DNA from: Linanthus parryae
Lineage: Eukaryota > Streptophyta > Magnoliopsida > Ericales > Polemoniaceae
Direction: 5' to 3'
Assembly (NCBI GenBank): GCA_023055425.1
Contig: JALGPY010000009.1
Location: 33,213,275 to 33,277,274 of the forward strand
Length of the DNA: 64,000 nucleotides
The notes under the pieces were generated by a model. That model ran no database searches. It saw only the letters and a list, made by a program, of their open reading frames with translations, and was not told the origin of the DNA. Shown here piece after piece: positions 19,726 to 32,388 of the stretch. Position numbers and translations under genes: made by a program. How positions within the stretch are numbered: the first letter of the stretch is position 1; each line of letters opens with the position of its first letter.

Positions 19726-21272
19726 TGATAACTCCATATTCATAGAGGATTTTCCACTATTTTGTGTGAACTTTGATGCATTTAGGTGAGAAATTTATTA
19801 ATTCTTAGACGTTTTGAGCATACTTGAGTACTTGGACTTTATTGTTTAATCCGGCATTTTCTGCGTGTTTTATGCTTTATTTGTGGCATTTGATCTTCCG
19901 GTATTTGTTCGTGTTGTGGATTTCAAGAACCGGAAGCTTGGAGTATGAAATTTGGGGCGGAAGCGAACTTCGCAACGAAAGAAACTCAAGGAACGCATGA
20001 GAGAAAAGAAGGACAAGCTAAGAAGAGAAAAAAGACTTAGCCAAAATTTCAAGAGGAGTGAAAAGAAGAAGTAGAGGGTCACATATTGTGATCACAAGAT
20101 CAAGAGCAAGACCAGATGGAGGACCAACGTGATCCTACAACTAGAAAAGGTGATCCTATGATCACAAATTGTGATTACCAGATCACAAATTAGATCTGAC
20201 GCATGCATCAGCAGGGTGATAGTGTTATTTCACGAAATTAAAAAGAAAGGAACATGGCTTCTATTAAACCAACGCCCTAGGAATACCAATCATTCATTCA
20301 CGCACTTTGGAGGAAGAACAACGCTAGAGAGCAAGATTGAAGGCGAAGATCATCAAGACTTGAAGATTATTCGTTTGATTTCTCATCTCTTTTCCCTCAT
20401 TGTATGATTATGGAGATTATTAGTTTGCAAAACGTTTTCATGTCTAGCTAATTTTTGTAAGCTAGGCAATTGATGAAGAACTAGGGTTTGGATTAGCTTT
20501 TTCCGGGTTGATGACTTGATTCATGTTTTGTGCTTAATTCTAGTTGATGTTCTTGTTATCTTTCTTGTTCTTGTTCTTTAATCTTTAGTATGCTCGACTT
20601 GATCACCCGTAGTATGCTAGTTGTTGAGATAGTTGCACGATAGTGAGCTATTTGAGACATGTTGAAGAACATGGGAGGTATTCCTGTAGTTCTTTGAGAC
20701 TTAGAGGAGAAGAGAACTTGAATAACCGTGTGTGGGTTGTTTCGGTTGGTATCGGTAGGACTTACTGAAAATGGTGGACCTACAAGATTGGGTGAGCGAT
20801 CCTAACGAACCAACTAGAACGTAACAGTTGACGACGGTGGGCCGAAAGGACCCGAAGTCAACCGATTACCAAATTCATGCGAGATCGACAGAAGAACATG
20901 ATGAGTGTAGCCCGGTATAACTAAACATCACTAGAGTGTTTCAAGCGTAAATTGGAATCTGCTAAGTGCCTTAGGGATCATGAATTTCCTAATTCTCTCC
21001 ATAATTCTATCAATCATAATTTCTTATTTTAACTTGAAAATCATACAAAAACAGTTAGCTTAGTTTGTTATATGCTTTAAGTCACTTTGTTGTGGGTGAC
21101 GAAGACTCAAAATTCAGACAACTTCCTCCTAGTTACCTAAGTATATTTTAATTTATTCTTAATTAGCTAAAGAAATGTATATTTCCCTTGGGTTAGATAT
21201 TCAGAGTCGTAAAATAATCCACTTAATACTTGACCGTACGCTTGCGTTTAAACGCGTTAGTATTTCGCGTCA
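19726..21272 (+). repeat. 3' LTR of the Athila-like element
   Basis: Starts TGATAACTCCATATT and ends TTTCGCGTCA after an Athila-like tail (ACCGTACGCTTGCG). The same tail in reverse complement opens the element at 63771. No second LTR is visible, so the limits rest on family resemblance. Short open frames inside (19870-20407) have no features. About 1.55 kb. Confidence 0.65.
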
Positions 21273-21934
21273 GCTTGCTGGAGCGGTATAAAGTGTGACG
21301 ACACTGCGTATCGTTCCCTCCCGTAAGCGTGAAAGGCTTGATGCATTTGCCTGTCCGAGTTAGAGGGTAAGATAAACAATAAGGCTAAGCTTTGCATTGA
21401 TTTCATGTTAGTTAGAGTCTTATATGATTTCATTCATGTTAGAAACACGTTAAAATAGTTCGAGGACGAACTCTTTATAAAACGAGTAGAATGTAGTAAC
21501 CAAAAGTTTTAAAAACCGGACCGGTGAAGCACTGGTTTGAGGTTCAGGTGGTTCAACCGGTCGAACCGCACGTATAATTAATTATTGTTAATATATTTAA
21601 CATATTTATTATACTAAAATTATGTAATAATAATAAATTAGAATACAATTAATGAAAATTCAACTTAAGAAAATGAATTCTTGAACATTTGATAGCAGAT
21701 TAGTTCCTTAAAAAAAGAACTGATTAGTTGGTTATCCATTTGTGAGTTAGGTCAAAGAATCACATTAAGGAGAAGATTTTTCAAAAGTCAAAATTTTAAT
21801 TGATAAGTAAAAGAGAAGATAATTTAGAAACTTACTCTCCATTATCCTTGACAATTGGGAGTAAATTGAAACAGTCAACATATGTCTCTCTCCAAACTCT
21901 GACGAATTCAATTTAATCTTCTACCAAACAATCT
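21273..21934. other. relics between Athila LTR and SIRE element
   Basis: No gene. At 21450-21500 the words TTCGAGGACGAACT and GAATGTAGTAACC recall the 3' end of chromovirus polyproteins and the start of their LTR, so this may be a relic. At 21515-21570, CCGGACCGGTGAA and GGTTCAACCGGTCGAACC form an inverted, GC-rich patch as seen in small DNA transposons. The rest is AT-rich and unremarkable. Confidence 0.3.
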
Positions 21935-23140
21935 CTCTGCGGAAATAGCCTTGAAACAGCTTTCAAAGCCTTGAAACTGATTGAGCTTTATATGCATGAA
22001 CTTCGGGGGAGTTTCTTTACTTGTAATAACCACTAAACCTCTGTGCATGATTAGCTGATACTTGATGATGAAAGAAAAAGTATTTTGACACAGTTTGTAG
22101 CATCTAATATCATCTGTTTAATTGAGTTTTGCAGGGATATTGTGTTTCCTATTTTATAGGAATCTGTTTCCTAACTTATGTTTTGCAGATATGGTAACTG
22201 CTTGATGATTTAATTCTGTAATCAATCTGTTGTGTTTAAAATTTTCTCAACATACTTCCAACAAGAACAAATCAATATCCCTAAAGATACTGAGCTACTA
22301 GCCGTTGGAAGAAGCTGTTAGAAGAGTCAAGATTTGAAGCAAATTTTCAGGAAATTTTGTCGAGAAGATTCTGAAGATCTTCCATTCAAACTGGGTGCTT
22401 AAAAGGAGAATTACTGAAGGATTTCGTAGACACAACAACACAGAGCAATTCACAGAGACACTAAATACATTCACGGATTGGAAAACAACACAGAAGCATA
22501 TTCACCTCTCTCAATCCAAGCATCGGAAGAACACTGCACACTCACTGCAGTTTCATTTCCAATGTTCTTCTTTTCTGAACTTCATTTGAATATTATTTTG
22601 ATAATACTTCTTGTTCTCATTCTCAAGGATCGTTCAAGGCGAACAATAGACAATTCTTAGTTAATCAAATAAGTGAGCAGGTACTAGATATGTTAGTGAG
22701 AACCACAAGCTGTAACATAGTAAGGTATCTCTTTGTGCTTGATATCTAGGGCTTGGCTGTGGATTAATAAGAATTGTGTTTAAAATGCTGCAGGGATAAG
22801 ATCCATAAGGTAGAGACGTAGGTCCAAATGGACTGAACTCTATATATCTTGTGTCTCTTGCATTTAATTTCCAGTTGCATACATAGAACTTTTGCAGCAT
22901 TCAAAACAGTTTCATTTCAAAGGTTTGAAACTCATTCCAAGGCCTTGAAATAGACTTATTCTTCTCTACTTCTACTGTTTTCACTCCAAGGGCTTGAAAA
23001 TCATTTCAAGGCCTTGAATCTCTCTACAAACCTTTTGAAACCACTATTATTGCAAGTTTAGCAAAAGTTTGCATACTCTATTCAACCCCCACCCTTCTTG
23101 AGTATTGATCCTGCATTTCTACCTACTGTACACCCCTTCA
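21935..23140 (+). repeat. 5' LTR of the SIRE-type element
   Basis: From about GAAATAGCC (21940) it aligns with the split 3' LTR (30842-30946 plus 39883-40911) and ends CACCCCTTCA before the primer site. It carries about 100 bases near 22700-22800 that the 3' copy lacks. The start, which should read TGTAAGTTC as in the 3' copy, seems deleted or altered. The family palindrome CAAGGCCTTGAA occurs repeatedly at 22940-23010. Confidence 0.7.
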
Positions 23141-23142
23141 AT

Positions 23143-23156
23143 TGGTATCAGAGCTT
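23143..23156 (+). other. primer binding site of the SIRE-type element
   Basis: TGGTATCAGAGCTT, complementary to the 3' end of initiator tRNA-Met, two bases after the LTR end. This is the normal copia arrangement. Confidence 0.85.
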
Positions 23157-23189
23157 GTAACACTGCATAGATTTAACCCTCTTTTGATT

Positions 23190-24395
23190 ATGAGTACTGT
23201 AGGTGATGGTGGTTTCTCTCAGGTAAAAGCTGCTAACAGACCTCCTCTCTTTTGTGGAGACAATTTTGTCCACTGAAAAGCTTTGATGAAAATATTTATC
23301 ATTGATCAGGACATGGAACTATGGAGTATCATTCAGAATAGTCATCACACTTTCTACACAGAGAAAGATGAGGTTAGAACTCTCAAATCGGAAGACACTC
23401 TCTCCTCCTTTGAGTAAGAAAAATTCTCCAAAAATAATAAAGCTATGAATCTCTAATATTGTGCTTCGAGTGCAGATGAGTTTAACAGGATCTCAGGTTG
23501 CAAGACTGCCTAGGAAATCTGGGATAAGCTTGTGGTGATCTTTGAGGGAACCAGTCAAGTCAAGCAGACTAAGATCAACATATATCTCAGGCAATATGAG
23601 CTATTCAAGATGAATGAAGATGAGTCAATCAGAGACATGTTCAAAAGTTTCACTGACATTGTCAACAACCTTGATTCATTGAGAAACACATTTCCAATGA
23701 AGAAAAGTTTAGAAAGATTCTTATAAGCCGTCCAAAGGTAAAATGGTGACCAAATACTATTGCTATTGAGGAAGCTCAAGATATCTCATCACTTCAAATT
23801 GATGACCTACAAGGGAAGCTCCTTACACATGAAATATCCATGAATGAAGTTGATGGAGAACTACCAGAAGGTGTCAAGAACCTAGCCTCTCAGGGCAAAG
23901 GAGAATGAGCCATTTCAAAACCTTGAAACTGAAGATGATGATGAAGATCCATTTACATTGATTTCCAAAGTCTTGACCAGAATTGTTAAAATTAAGAAGA
24001 ACTTTGGAAACAAGGACTTCAACAGAGATAGACACAGATCCTCCAGTAGCAAAGACTACAAAGGTAAATCTTCTTCACATGGTAATACGGCTAAATTCAT
24101 GAATTGCTTTGAGTGTCGTGATGCAGGACATTTGATCAGAGACTGTCCACACAAAAAGAGCAAGAACTTTCAGAAGATAGATCATGATAGAAGAAAGAAA
24201 GCTGTGATAGCCTCATGGAGTGATTCAGTAACCTCAAGTGACTCTGAATCCGAAGAAGAACATGCCAACCTATGCTTTATGGCCAAGCATGATGAAAGTT
24301 CTGAAAATAACATTGAGGTAATGGTAAATTGCAAAACCAACAAAGCCCTCTCTGATTATCTTAGAACAATGCTTAAAATGAAGAGGACTATTTGA
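23190..24395 (+). pseudogene. gag: SIRE-type gag with zinc knuckle
   Basis: Starts at ATG 23190 (MSTVGDGGFSQVKAANRPPLF), shortly after the primer site. Stops and shifts at about 23275, 23417, 23513 and 23724 break it. The pieces still show the copia gag fold (IWDKLVVIFEGTSQVKQ, YELFKMNEDESIRDMF) and a CCHC knuckle, CFECRDAGHLIRDC, at about 24105-24145. RNA binding and particle formation would be its role; it cannot be made intact. Confidence 0.8.
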
Positions 24396-25342
24396 AAGAA
24401 ATTAGAGTTTTGAAAGAAACAGTTCATGAGCAAGCAAAAGAAAACTTGCATCTTGTTTGCCTAAATCAGAATCTTGAAATCTCTTAGAAGAAAGATGACA
24501 GTGATTTCAAGGCCTTGAAAACACAAGTCAAGGAAGTAGCCACTGAGAACTCTCTCTTGAGTGACAGTATTGTTAATCTGAGACATCAAGTTGATGAATT
24601 AGATAAACAAAAGAATACTATTACTCTGAAATTTCAAGAATCCGAATTGGTCAAAACAAAACTTGCAGGCTCAGAACACAACTTGAACTTGATTCTTGGA
24701 GGTAGCTTAAAGTCTGTTCACAAAACTGGTATTGGATACAATCCAAATTTTCCAAAGTCGAACAATACCTGATTTGTTAATGCTGGAATCAAAACATCTC
24801 CTAAGAGCCATTACTGGAATAAGATTGGTCATGTTAAGATGACTTGTCCTTTTAGAAGAAGAGACCCTCACATAACGAGGAATACTTTTCCCTTCCAACT
24901 CAAAGGACAAGTTAGACAGATTTGGGTTCCTAAAGGGATTAGACCACCTAACATGGTTGACCCTGAATATGAATGTAAATTCAACACTTGGTCTAACAGC
25001 TGGTAAGGCAATGAATGGTGTTTGCAGGTTGTCACCAAGATCAAAGAACAAAAATGGTTTATGGACAGTGGTTGCTCAAGACACATGAGTGGAAAGATAT
25101 CTTTATTCTCAGAACTGAAAGGGCAATCAGAAGGATCAAGTACACTTGGTGAAAAAGGCCTTGGTATTGGTAAAGTTGGTACTGATTTTGAAAATTCCAT
25201 TTCTGATGTATATCTAGTTGATGGTTTGAAATTTAACTTGGTTAGTGTATCACAACTTTGTGATAATGGCAACAAGGTTATCTTTGACAAAGTGAAATGT
25301 GTGGTGCAAAATGAGAAATCAAGCAATCCTCACAGCATCTAG
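24396..25342 (+). pseudogene. SIRE-type gag-protease linker and protease
   Basis: A coiled-coil-like stretch lies at 24515-24770 (LSDSIVNLRHQVDELDKQKN). At 25052 onward comes the protease with its aspartate in WFMDSGCSRHMSG, ending VSVSQLCDNGNKVIF. A stop at 25340 and lost frame at 24768-25020 separate the parts. The DSG motif is intact. Confidence 0.75.
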
Positions 25343-26311
25343 ATCAAACAATGTTTATACTTTTCAAACTAACAAATTTGCAGGAGAAAACTTGAAGTGT
25401 CTCAAGGCCTTGAAAGAACATTCAAAGCTTTGGCACAGAATGTTGGGACACATTCGCTTGTATACATTGAAAAACTAGTTTCCAAGAACTTAGTAAGAGG
25501 TCTACCCTCTATCAAGTTCAGAGATGAAGAAGTATGCAAGACATGTGCACAAGGCAAGCAAACTAAAAGCTCATTCAAATCAAAGAACTTTGTAAGTACT
25601 ACTAGACCCATTGAACTATTTCATATGGATCTATGTGGTCCTATGAGGACTCCAAGTCCAAAGGATAAGAAGTACATGCTTGTTATTGTAGATGATTTTT
25701 CTAGATATACTTGGGTTATGTTTCTTAGAGAAAAATCTGAAGCTCTCACTGAATTTTCAAAGCTTTTTAGAGAACTTCAAACCTTGAAAAACCTACCCAT
25801 TGCTTCAATTAGAAGTGATCATGGTAGAGAGTTTGATCAACTTGAGTTTGATGTATTTTGTTCTAAGCATGGCATCTCTCACAACTTTTCTGCTCCCAGA
25901 ACTCCTCAACAAAATGGAGTTCTTGAAAGAAAGAACGGGACTCTGGAAGACATTTCAAGAACAATGCTTCTGGAAAACAAGTTGCCAAAGTACTATTGGG
26001 CAAAAGCTGTGAATACAACAAACTATATACTTAACATGTGCTTGATCAGACCTATTCTGAAGAAGACCCCTTATGAGTTGTTCAAAGGAAGAAAGCCAAA
26101 CATCTCTTACTTCAAACCATTTGGCTGTACTTGTTTTTTTTCCACAATTATGGTAAGGACAATCTTGGTAAGTTTGATGCAAGAAGTGATGAAGGTATTT
26201 TTCTTGGCTAGTCACAGACAAGCAAAGCCTATAGAGTTTATAATAAGAAAACCAAGCTTGTTGAAGAAAGCATTCATGTTATTTTTGATGAAAGCTATGA
26301 TGGTTCTTTGA
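25343..26311 (+). pseudogene. SIRE-type integrase
   Basis: Open from 25397 for 304 codons, in the protease frame. The preceding zinc-finger part is damaged: the usual LWHRxLGH reads in another frame at 25420-25460. It has CKTCAQGKQTKSSF, first Asp in FHMDLCGPM, second in IRSDHGREF and Glu in NGVLERKNGT, so the catalytic triad is present. After CTCFF (about 26140) a frameshift ends the similarity. The family palindrome lies inside the coding sequence at about 25395-25412. Confidence 0.8.
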
Positions 26312-28166
26312 GTGATGATTTTGCAGATCTCAATCTTAAAAAGCATAATTTAGACACTGAATAAGAATCCTCAAAAGGATCCAAGGAAATATCACAAGAA
26401 CAAAGAAGGCATTTTCAAGGCCTTGAAACAAAGGTTCAAAGCCTTGAAACAGAATCTCCATAGATTACAGCAGAACGGGCTACTACTTCAAGTTCTCAGA
26501 GACTTGAGAAACAAAATGGAGAGCCTGAACCTTGGACACAAAGTAAGAGATTTATATATCTTTCATCTCATACTGCAGATAACATTATTTCTGATCCAAC
26601 CACTGGTACACAAACTAGATCATTGTTGAAGAATCTCTGTGCTTTTAATGCTTTTATTTCTCTTGTAGAACCTAAAACTGTGAAGGAAGCATTACAAGAA
26701 ACAGACTGGATTATAGCAATGCAAAGTGAACTCAATGAGTTTGAAAGGAACATGGTCTGGAATCTAGTTCCTCCACCAAGAAATCAGTCTGTCATTGATA
26801 CCAGATGGGTATTCAGAAACAAGTTAGATGAGAATGGAAAGGTAATCAGAAACAAAGCTAGATTGGTAGCCCAAGACTACAATCAAGAAGAAGGTATTGA
26901 CTATGAAGAAACATTTGCTCTTGTTGCCAGGTTAGAAGCAATTAGAATTATACTTACATTTTCATCTCACAGGAACATGAAACTCTTTCAAATGGATGTG
27001 AAGTGTGCATTTCTAAATGGCTATTTGCAAGAAGAAATTTATGTTGCTCAACCTCCAAGTTTTGAAAATGACAAGTTTCCAGATCATGATTACAAACTTG
27101 ACAAAGCTCTTTATGGTTTTACACAAGCTCCAAGAGCTTGGTATGAAAGACTGTCAAAGTTTCTACTTGAAAATGATTTCAAAAGAGGATTAGTAGACAA
27201 GACCCTTTTTATAAAGACTGATGAGAAAGACATGTGTGTAGTTCAAATTTATGTTGATAATATTCTGTTTGGGGCTACTAATGATCTTCTTTGAAAAGAA
27301 TTCTGAAGTCTTATGAGCAGGGAATTTGAAATGAGCTTGATGAGAGAATTGAACTTCTTTCTTGGACTCCATATTCATCAGATGAAGAAAGGCATATTCC
27401 TACATTAAATAAAGTACACAAGGGACTTGCTAAGCAAGTATAATATGGCTCTGTCCAAAGAGATTAAGACCCCCATGAGTTTTACACTATCTTTAGACAA
27501 GGATGAATCTGGTAAGAGTGTAAATGTGAAAGAGTATAGAGGTATGATTGGATCAGTACTATACCTCACAGCTAGTAGACCAGATATCATGTTCAGTGTG
27601 TGCATGTGTGCTAGATTTCAAGCTGATCCTAAAGAATCACACTTGACTGCAGTTAAAAGAATTTTTAGATATCTCAATGGTACCAAAGACTTAGGGATTT
27701 GGTATCCTAAACATTCTAACTTCTCTTTGTGTGGCTATTCAGATGCTGACTTTGCAGGATACAAATTTGATAGAAAGAGCACATCAGGATGCTGTCAATT
27801 TCTTGGATCATCTTTAATTAGCTGGCATTCAAAGAAGTAAAACTCAGTTGCACTATCAACAGCTGAAGCTGAATACATAGCAGCTGGAGCTTGCTGTTCA
27901 CAAGTTTAATGGATAGCACAGAAAATGAGAGACCTTGGATTTTATTCCAGAGATATACCTATCAAGTGCGACAACACAATTGCATTATCAATTACAAAGA
28001 ATCAATTTCAGAAATCCATACCAAAGCATATTGATGTTTGACATCACTTCTTCAGAGATCATGATGAAAAATGTGATATTGTTCTTGAATTTGTTTCTAC
28101 TAACTTGCAATTTGCAGATATCTTCACTAAACCATTGCCAGATGAAAGATTCTCAGCCTTAAGATA
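26312..28166 (+). pseudogene. SIRE-type reverse transcriptase and RNase H
   Basis: Open at 26623-27294: KEALQETDWIIAMQSEL, NKARLVAQDYNQEEGIDY, FQMDVKCAFLNGYLQEE, then the catalytic box reading YVDN at residues 210-213, with the second Asp changed to Asn. A stop at 27292 and lost frame follow. 27427-27840 has the RT thumb and start of RNase H (YLTASRPDIMFSVCMCARFQ, YSDADFAG, KSTSGCCQFLG). TAA at 27838 precedes the STAEAEYIAAGACC part. Copying activity is doubly lost. Confidence 0.8.
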
Positions 28167-28646
28167 GGAATTGGGCATGCTAAATAAAGAAGCATTGGTT
28201 TAGGGGGAGAATCAGGTAAGGTTTATGTGTTTCAAAGGTTTGAACTGATTTTCAAAGCCTTGAAAATCTTTTCATATCTTTGAGTATATGTGCATTACAC
28301 CATACAACTTTTCAAGGCCTTGAAATCCATTCCAAAGCCTTGAAAATAAGACTGCATGCTAGTTAGTCAATAAATTGGATCTTTCAATATTGGGTGTTAT
28401 ATTTGTAGATAATTGCTCAATGTTGCCCCTCAATTTTTCAAATACCTTTTTTTTGCCAAAATAGTATTATATCTTTTATTTCCAACGGCACACACAAAAT
28501 TTGAATCGTTTTGATTTAGCACATCTTCAAAGATCAAAAAGAATATTTAGTTTTCTTTTCAAACTGAAACTCTCTTCTATTTATCTCCTTCTTTCCTTCT
28601 CTCCTTCGTATCTATCCTACCTCTCTCTTATTCTCCCCAAACCTTA

Positions 28647-30418
28647 ATGAGCACTAGAAGAGCCTCTGACAGAACCAAGATGGCTGGTGGTTCAAAGGCT
28701 GCAACAGAAATGAAAAGAAAGACCACTGTGGAAGAGGTTCAAACCATTAGTGGGGATTCCAGTTCACATACCCCTACTGCAGAAGACATAGCACCTCCTC
28801 CTCCCAAGAAGAAGGCAAAGAAATATGAGACACTAGTGTCCAGAAAGAAGAAGAAGAAGGCAGTGGAGTCTGCACCAGAGAAACAGAAGGGAATTCAGAT
28901 TGGTAGCCCTAAGAACACAAAGAAGAAGGACGACAAATCAGACAAGGGCAGAGGAAAAGAAAAGGTTACAGAGGATGAATAAGAGGATGAACCAGATGAG
29001 AACATTGAGAAGGCACTACAGATCTATTCAGAGAAGAAGAAATTACTGGTAAGAAATCATCCCCAGATAATACATGGTTTATTACTCATGTTGCTAGAGG
29101 TCAATGGCTAGATGGATTTGCTTCTAGATCAGTTGCATTATGTAGTATGATCAGTATTCCTATGTTACATGTTATGAATCTGGAGTCTATCAAAATGTTG
29201 AAGAAAAGCTCTCTTTGGTCTATTCTAAATCCTCCAGAGTTAGCCTACCCTAGACTCACCAGATTCTTTTACCTAAACATGAAACAACTCAGAAAAACTG
29301 CATATGTGGTGATTCAGACCAAGATTGCTGGTATTGACATGGAATTAGATCACTATGAGTTTGCCAATGTTATAGGTTGTCCTAAGAGATATGATACCAG
29401 TAACTACCCTACTAAGGGTGAAGCCCTGAAAAAAGCAAAATAAGAGTTCTTTCTACCCAACAACCCTGCCTCATCTAAGCAGTTAACACACTCTGTACTA
29501 ACTGTTGAAGCCAAGGCTTTATTAACTATCTTGATGAGATGTGTGGTACCAAGGGTATACTCAAAGGAACAAGTCACTGATAAGGTGTTGCACTTAATGT
29601 ATTTGGTTATGCATGGTTATGAAATTGATCTTCCAAATCTTGTGATGGAACACATGCTATACAGCCAAACCAACCAGAGAAAACACCCTTTTCCATATGC
29701 CAATTTGCTCACCTTATTCTTTCAACACTTTGAAATTCCAACTGATAGGGAACAGACTATCACTACTGGGTTTGGTATACTTAATGAGAAGGCATTTGAG
29801 AAGATTGGAGTGGTGAAAACCAGTGCTAAGGTTTGGAAGCTATACTTACACTTGACAGAAGAAAAGTTGGACTCCAAGAAATTTTTCAAACCTAAGACCT
29901 TGACCCCTACTTCAAGCCAAACCTCTCAGCCTCAAGATAAACCCTTGACTCTCCAGATGCTGAAAGAACTTCAGATGGAAATTGATGAAGTAAAGGAGAA
30001 TCAACATGGGTTTGACACTGATCTTAGACATGTGAAGTACATGGTTGAAAACATGTTCAGAAGCATGACATTGTTTGACGTGGCTGAAGAAGTATCTCAA
30101 ACTGGAAAGAGTACCAAAAAGTATGACTCGGCAAATGATCTGCCCAGTGAACACTCAACTCAAGATGGGGCTGCTCAGGTACAGGATAAAGGAAAGCAGG
30201 TGGTTTTTGAACAAGTGGATGAAGATCAAGAGGAAGAAAGTCCAGAATCAGAAGCACTTCTTATAGATCTCAAGAAGAAGAAATCAAAGAAGCCCACTGT
30301 TCAAGAGATTGTGACTGCTGCTGACTTATTTGAAGGTGAAGGTGAAGCTGGTGATGATGTGGCTCAACAGAAAGAAGAACAGGATGATGAGGGAAATAGT
30401 CAGGAAGAAGATGCATAG
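28647..30418 (+). pseudogene. SIRE envelope-like region
   Basis: Three frames lie between RNase H and the polypurine tract. 28647-28982 has a basic, Lys-rich N-terminal part (KRKTTVEEVQTIS, PPPKKKAKK), ended by TAA. 29147-29443 and 29531-30418 have a helical domain (HVMNLESIKMLKKSS, LMYLVMHGYEIDLPNLVMEHM), then a coiled-coil-like and acidic end. This placement and layout match the extra gene of sireviruses, called envelope-like though no entry function is shown. No clear signal peptide or fusion-peptide-like segment is seen. Frameshifts separate the parts. Confidence 0.6.
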
Positions 30419-30830
30419 CAGCAAGGAGATGAAGACCCTACCCCTTAACTCTTGCATACTCTTTCTTCTACTTTTCAAGGCCTTGAAATCCCTTTCAAAG
30501 TCTTGAAAATTCTGTTTTTTAAACAATCTTTTCAAAATCTTTCCAAAAACTTTGATCCGACACTTTTCTCATTCTTTTTTGATGAAAGTAAAAAAGGGGG
30601 AGAAAATTTAGGGTATTATGTTTACTTTTGAGATTATAAAGACCTGGTTTTGGTCAGTAGCATTATCTGAAACTGTGTTGTTATTTGCTGTTTTCAGTTG
30701 GTTTAATAAGTTGGATCTTTTGGACATTATGTGTTGACATTATATGATTTATTCTGCTATGCGCTAATGAGTATTTGTTGCAGAATCACAATATCAAACA
30801 GACTGGAAGACTGTGGTTTTTTCTTTCATC

Positions 30831-30840
30831 AAGGGGGAGA
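30831..30840 (+). other. polypurine tract of the SIRE-type element
   Basis: AAGGGGGAGA directly before the LTR start at 30842. A second, similar tract (AAAAAGGGGGAGAAAA) lies about 240 bases upstream, near 30590-30605; sireviruses often have several. Confidence 0.75.
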
Positions 30841-30841
30841 T

Positions 30842-30946
30842 TGTAAGTTCAATGCAGGTTCAAGACTTGAAATAGGGCCTTGAAACTGACTGAGCTTTAT
30901 ATGCATGAAATTATGGGGAGTTTCTTTACTTGATTAAACTCCTAAA
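30842..30946 (+). repeat. 3' LTR of the SIRE-type element, left fragment
   Basis: TGTAAGTTCAATGC starts the LTR. It is cut at 30946 by the younger copia. The last five bases, CTAAA, are the left copy of the target duplication. Confidence 0.85.
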
Positions 30947-32374
30947 TGCTGGAATAGATGCCCTAGAGGCAATCTAGTTTAGTATGAATTTGTATATGGC
31001 TAGAAAATTCATTTATTATTTATTGGATATTTAATATAATGAAGTCCTTAGATTCACAATCGTGTTGTTTATCTTAAATATCCCTAGTCAAGTATAATGA
31101 TTAATGGGACAATCATCTATAGACTAGTATGGGGTTGGATTGATATGGAGATATCACGATCCAACACATAGGTGTGCATTACGGAATGTTACACTGGATT
31201 GACCCATTACCGAGAAGGCTACATACATGTTATGTTAAGTCACAAGTGCTTCTCGGGTACAATGGTATTGTCATCCTTAGACTTGAAGTCACTAGATATT
31301 CTAGTTGTGGATCATTGTGATCTTGGTAGCGTTAAACGCTACACCGTGACTGGGTAGTTATAAAGGCGTGTACTGGATACAATGAGAAGCAAGCTTAGAG
31401 ATCGTAGTGGACGTAGAGAGGATTTTCCCCTCCCACATAACGGGAGCAAATATCCTAGGCCACTCGAAGGATAGTGCTTATAGAATGTCTGGCCAGACTC
31501 AAATAAATCAATATGGGATATTGATGTTATTTGCACGAATAAGGCTATTCCATGGATCGAGAAACTAGGGATTGGATATACGAGTGTGACTTGTATGTCT
31601 CGTGTCCAATCCGGATATGGAGGCAAAGGGATGAGACAATTACTTGTACAAGGTTGTCTAGATGACTATTCTATTAGTTGGCTAGAATGGATGTTTTGCT
31701 AGAAACCGCTCCATATTAGCAAATAGTTGCTACCAACTAGATAGAACCTATGGGGTCACACGCTATATAGAGTTGTACTAGATTTGGAATTAATTAATTG
31801 GATTAATTAATTAGAAGGATCACTTTGCAAACCCTTGCGAACTTAGTAGGGACTAATTTGCAAGGAAGGGACTAAATTGAATTCTAGTAGGACTAGAATA
31901 AGTCCTTTAGGTAGTTAACAAGGAGTTGTTGGACTATATAAAGGACCCTCCTTCCTTCCTTCCTCATAACTTATGCTCTTTATAGATCATAACAAGAGTG
32001 GGAGAGAACAAAGGAGAGAGAGCAAGCAACAAAGGAGGCCGACGCCCCCCATTGTCGCCGCCCTCGTCCCCGTCGGCCAAAAGAGGGCCGAAACCCCTCT
32101 TTTGTCTCGTTTTGCGTGATTCCTTCACCCTCCTCTTATTCCGGGCTAGCACCAAGGAGTTAGGGAGATCTAGGAGCAACTCTAGGCGTGGATCAACTAT
32201 AGAGAACGTGAAACTATTCGCGTTTGAAGTCATCAAGGAGAACCCAAAGGTGTGTTTATGATTTCTTACCTTCACTATCGTTATGCATCTAGACTTGTGA
32301 TCCTTGGAGGGTTTTGCATGGCTATTTGTTTGATTATGCTTCCGTTTGCGCGATCCATGAATCAAAACCCTACA
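30947..32374 (+). repeat. 5' LTR of the younger copia (1428 bp)
   Basis: Starts TGCTGGAATAG (the other copy has TGTTGGAATAG) and ends CCCTACA. TATA box TATATAAAG at 31935-31943. Short frames in both LTRs (for example at 31172 and 38675) are not genes. Confidence 0.95.
31935..31943 (+). promoter_or_regulatory. TATA box of the younger copia LTR
   Basis: TATATAAAG, repeated at 39438-39446 in the other LTR and kept in the older relative (56759-56767, 63756-63764). CT-rich leader sequence follows within 20 bases. Confidence 0.65.
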
Positions 32375-32375
32375 G

Positions 32376-32388
32376 TGGTATCAGAGCC
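32376..32388 (+). other. primer binding site of the younger copia
   Basis: TGGTATCAGAGCC, one base after the LTR, complementary to initiator tRNA-Met. Confidence 0.9.

Larger units (their letters stand above)
14784..21272 (+). mobile_element. Athila-like gypsy element without pol, interrupted by the Tat insertion
   Basis: The sequence right of the Tat LTR is Athila-type gag in mid-protein, so the Tat element landed in it. Gag and protease are followed at once by the untranslated trailer (near 16965-17010, with the TTGGGAGGACCCAAC motif that ends Athila polyproteins). RT, RNase H and integrase are absent. A 3' LTR of about 1.55 kb starts at 19726 with TGATAACTCC. The 5' part lies left of the window. 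Confidence 0.75.

Noticed and set aside
22919..23010. heat-shock elements in the SIRE LTR
   Set aside because: The palindrome does not have the GAA/TTC spacing of heat-shock sites.
28647..30418. true viral envelope gene
   Set aside because: Position fits the sirevirus extra gene, but no clear signal peptide, fusion-peptide-like segment or cysteine pattern is visible; kept as envelope-like only.
31172..31626. small genes inside copia LTRs (also 38675-39129)
   Set aside because: Identical because the LTRs are nearly identical; frames are not kept in the older copy and have no features.
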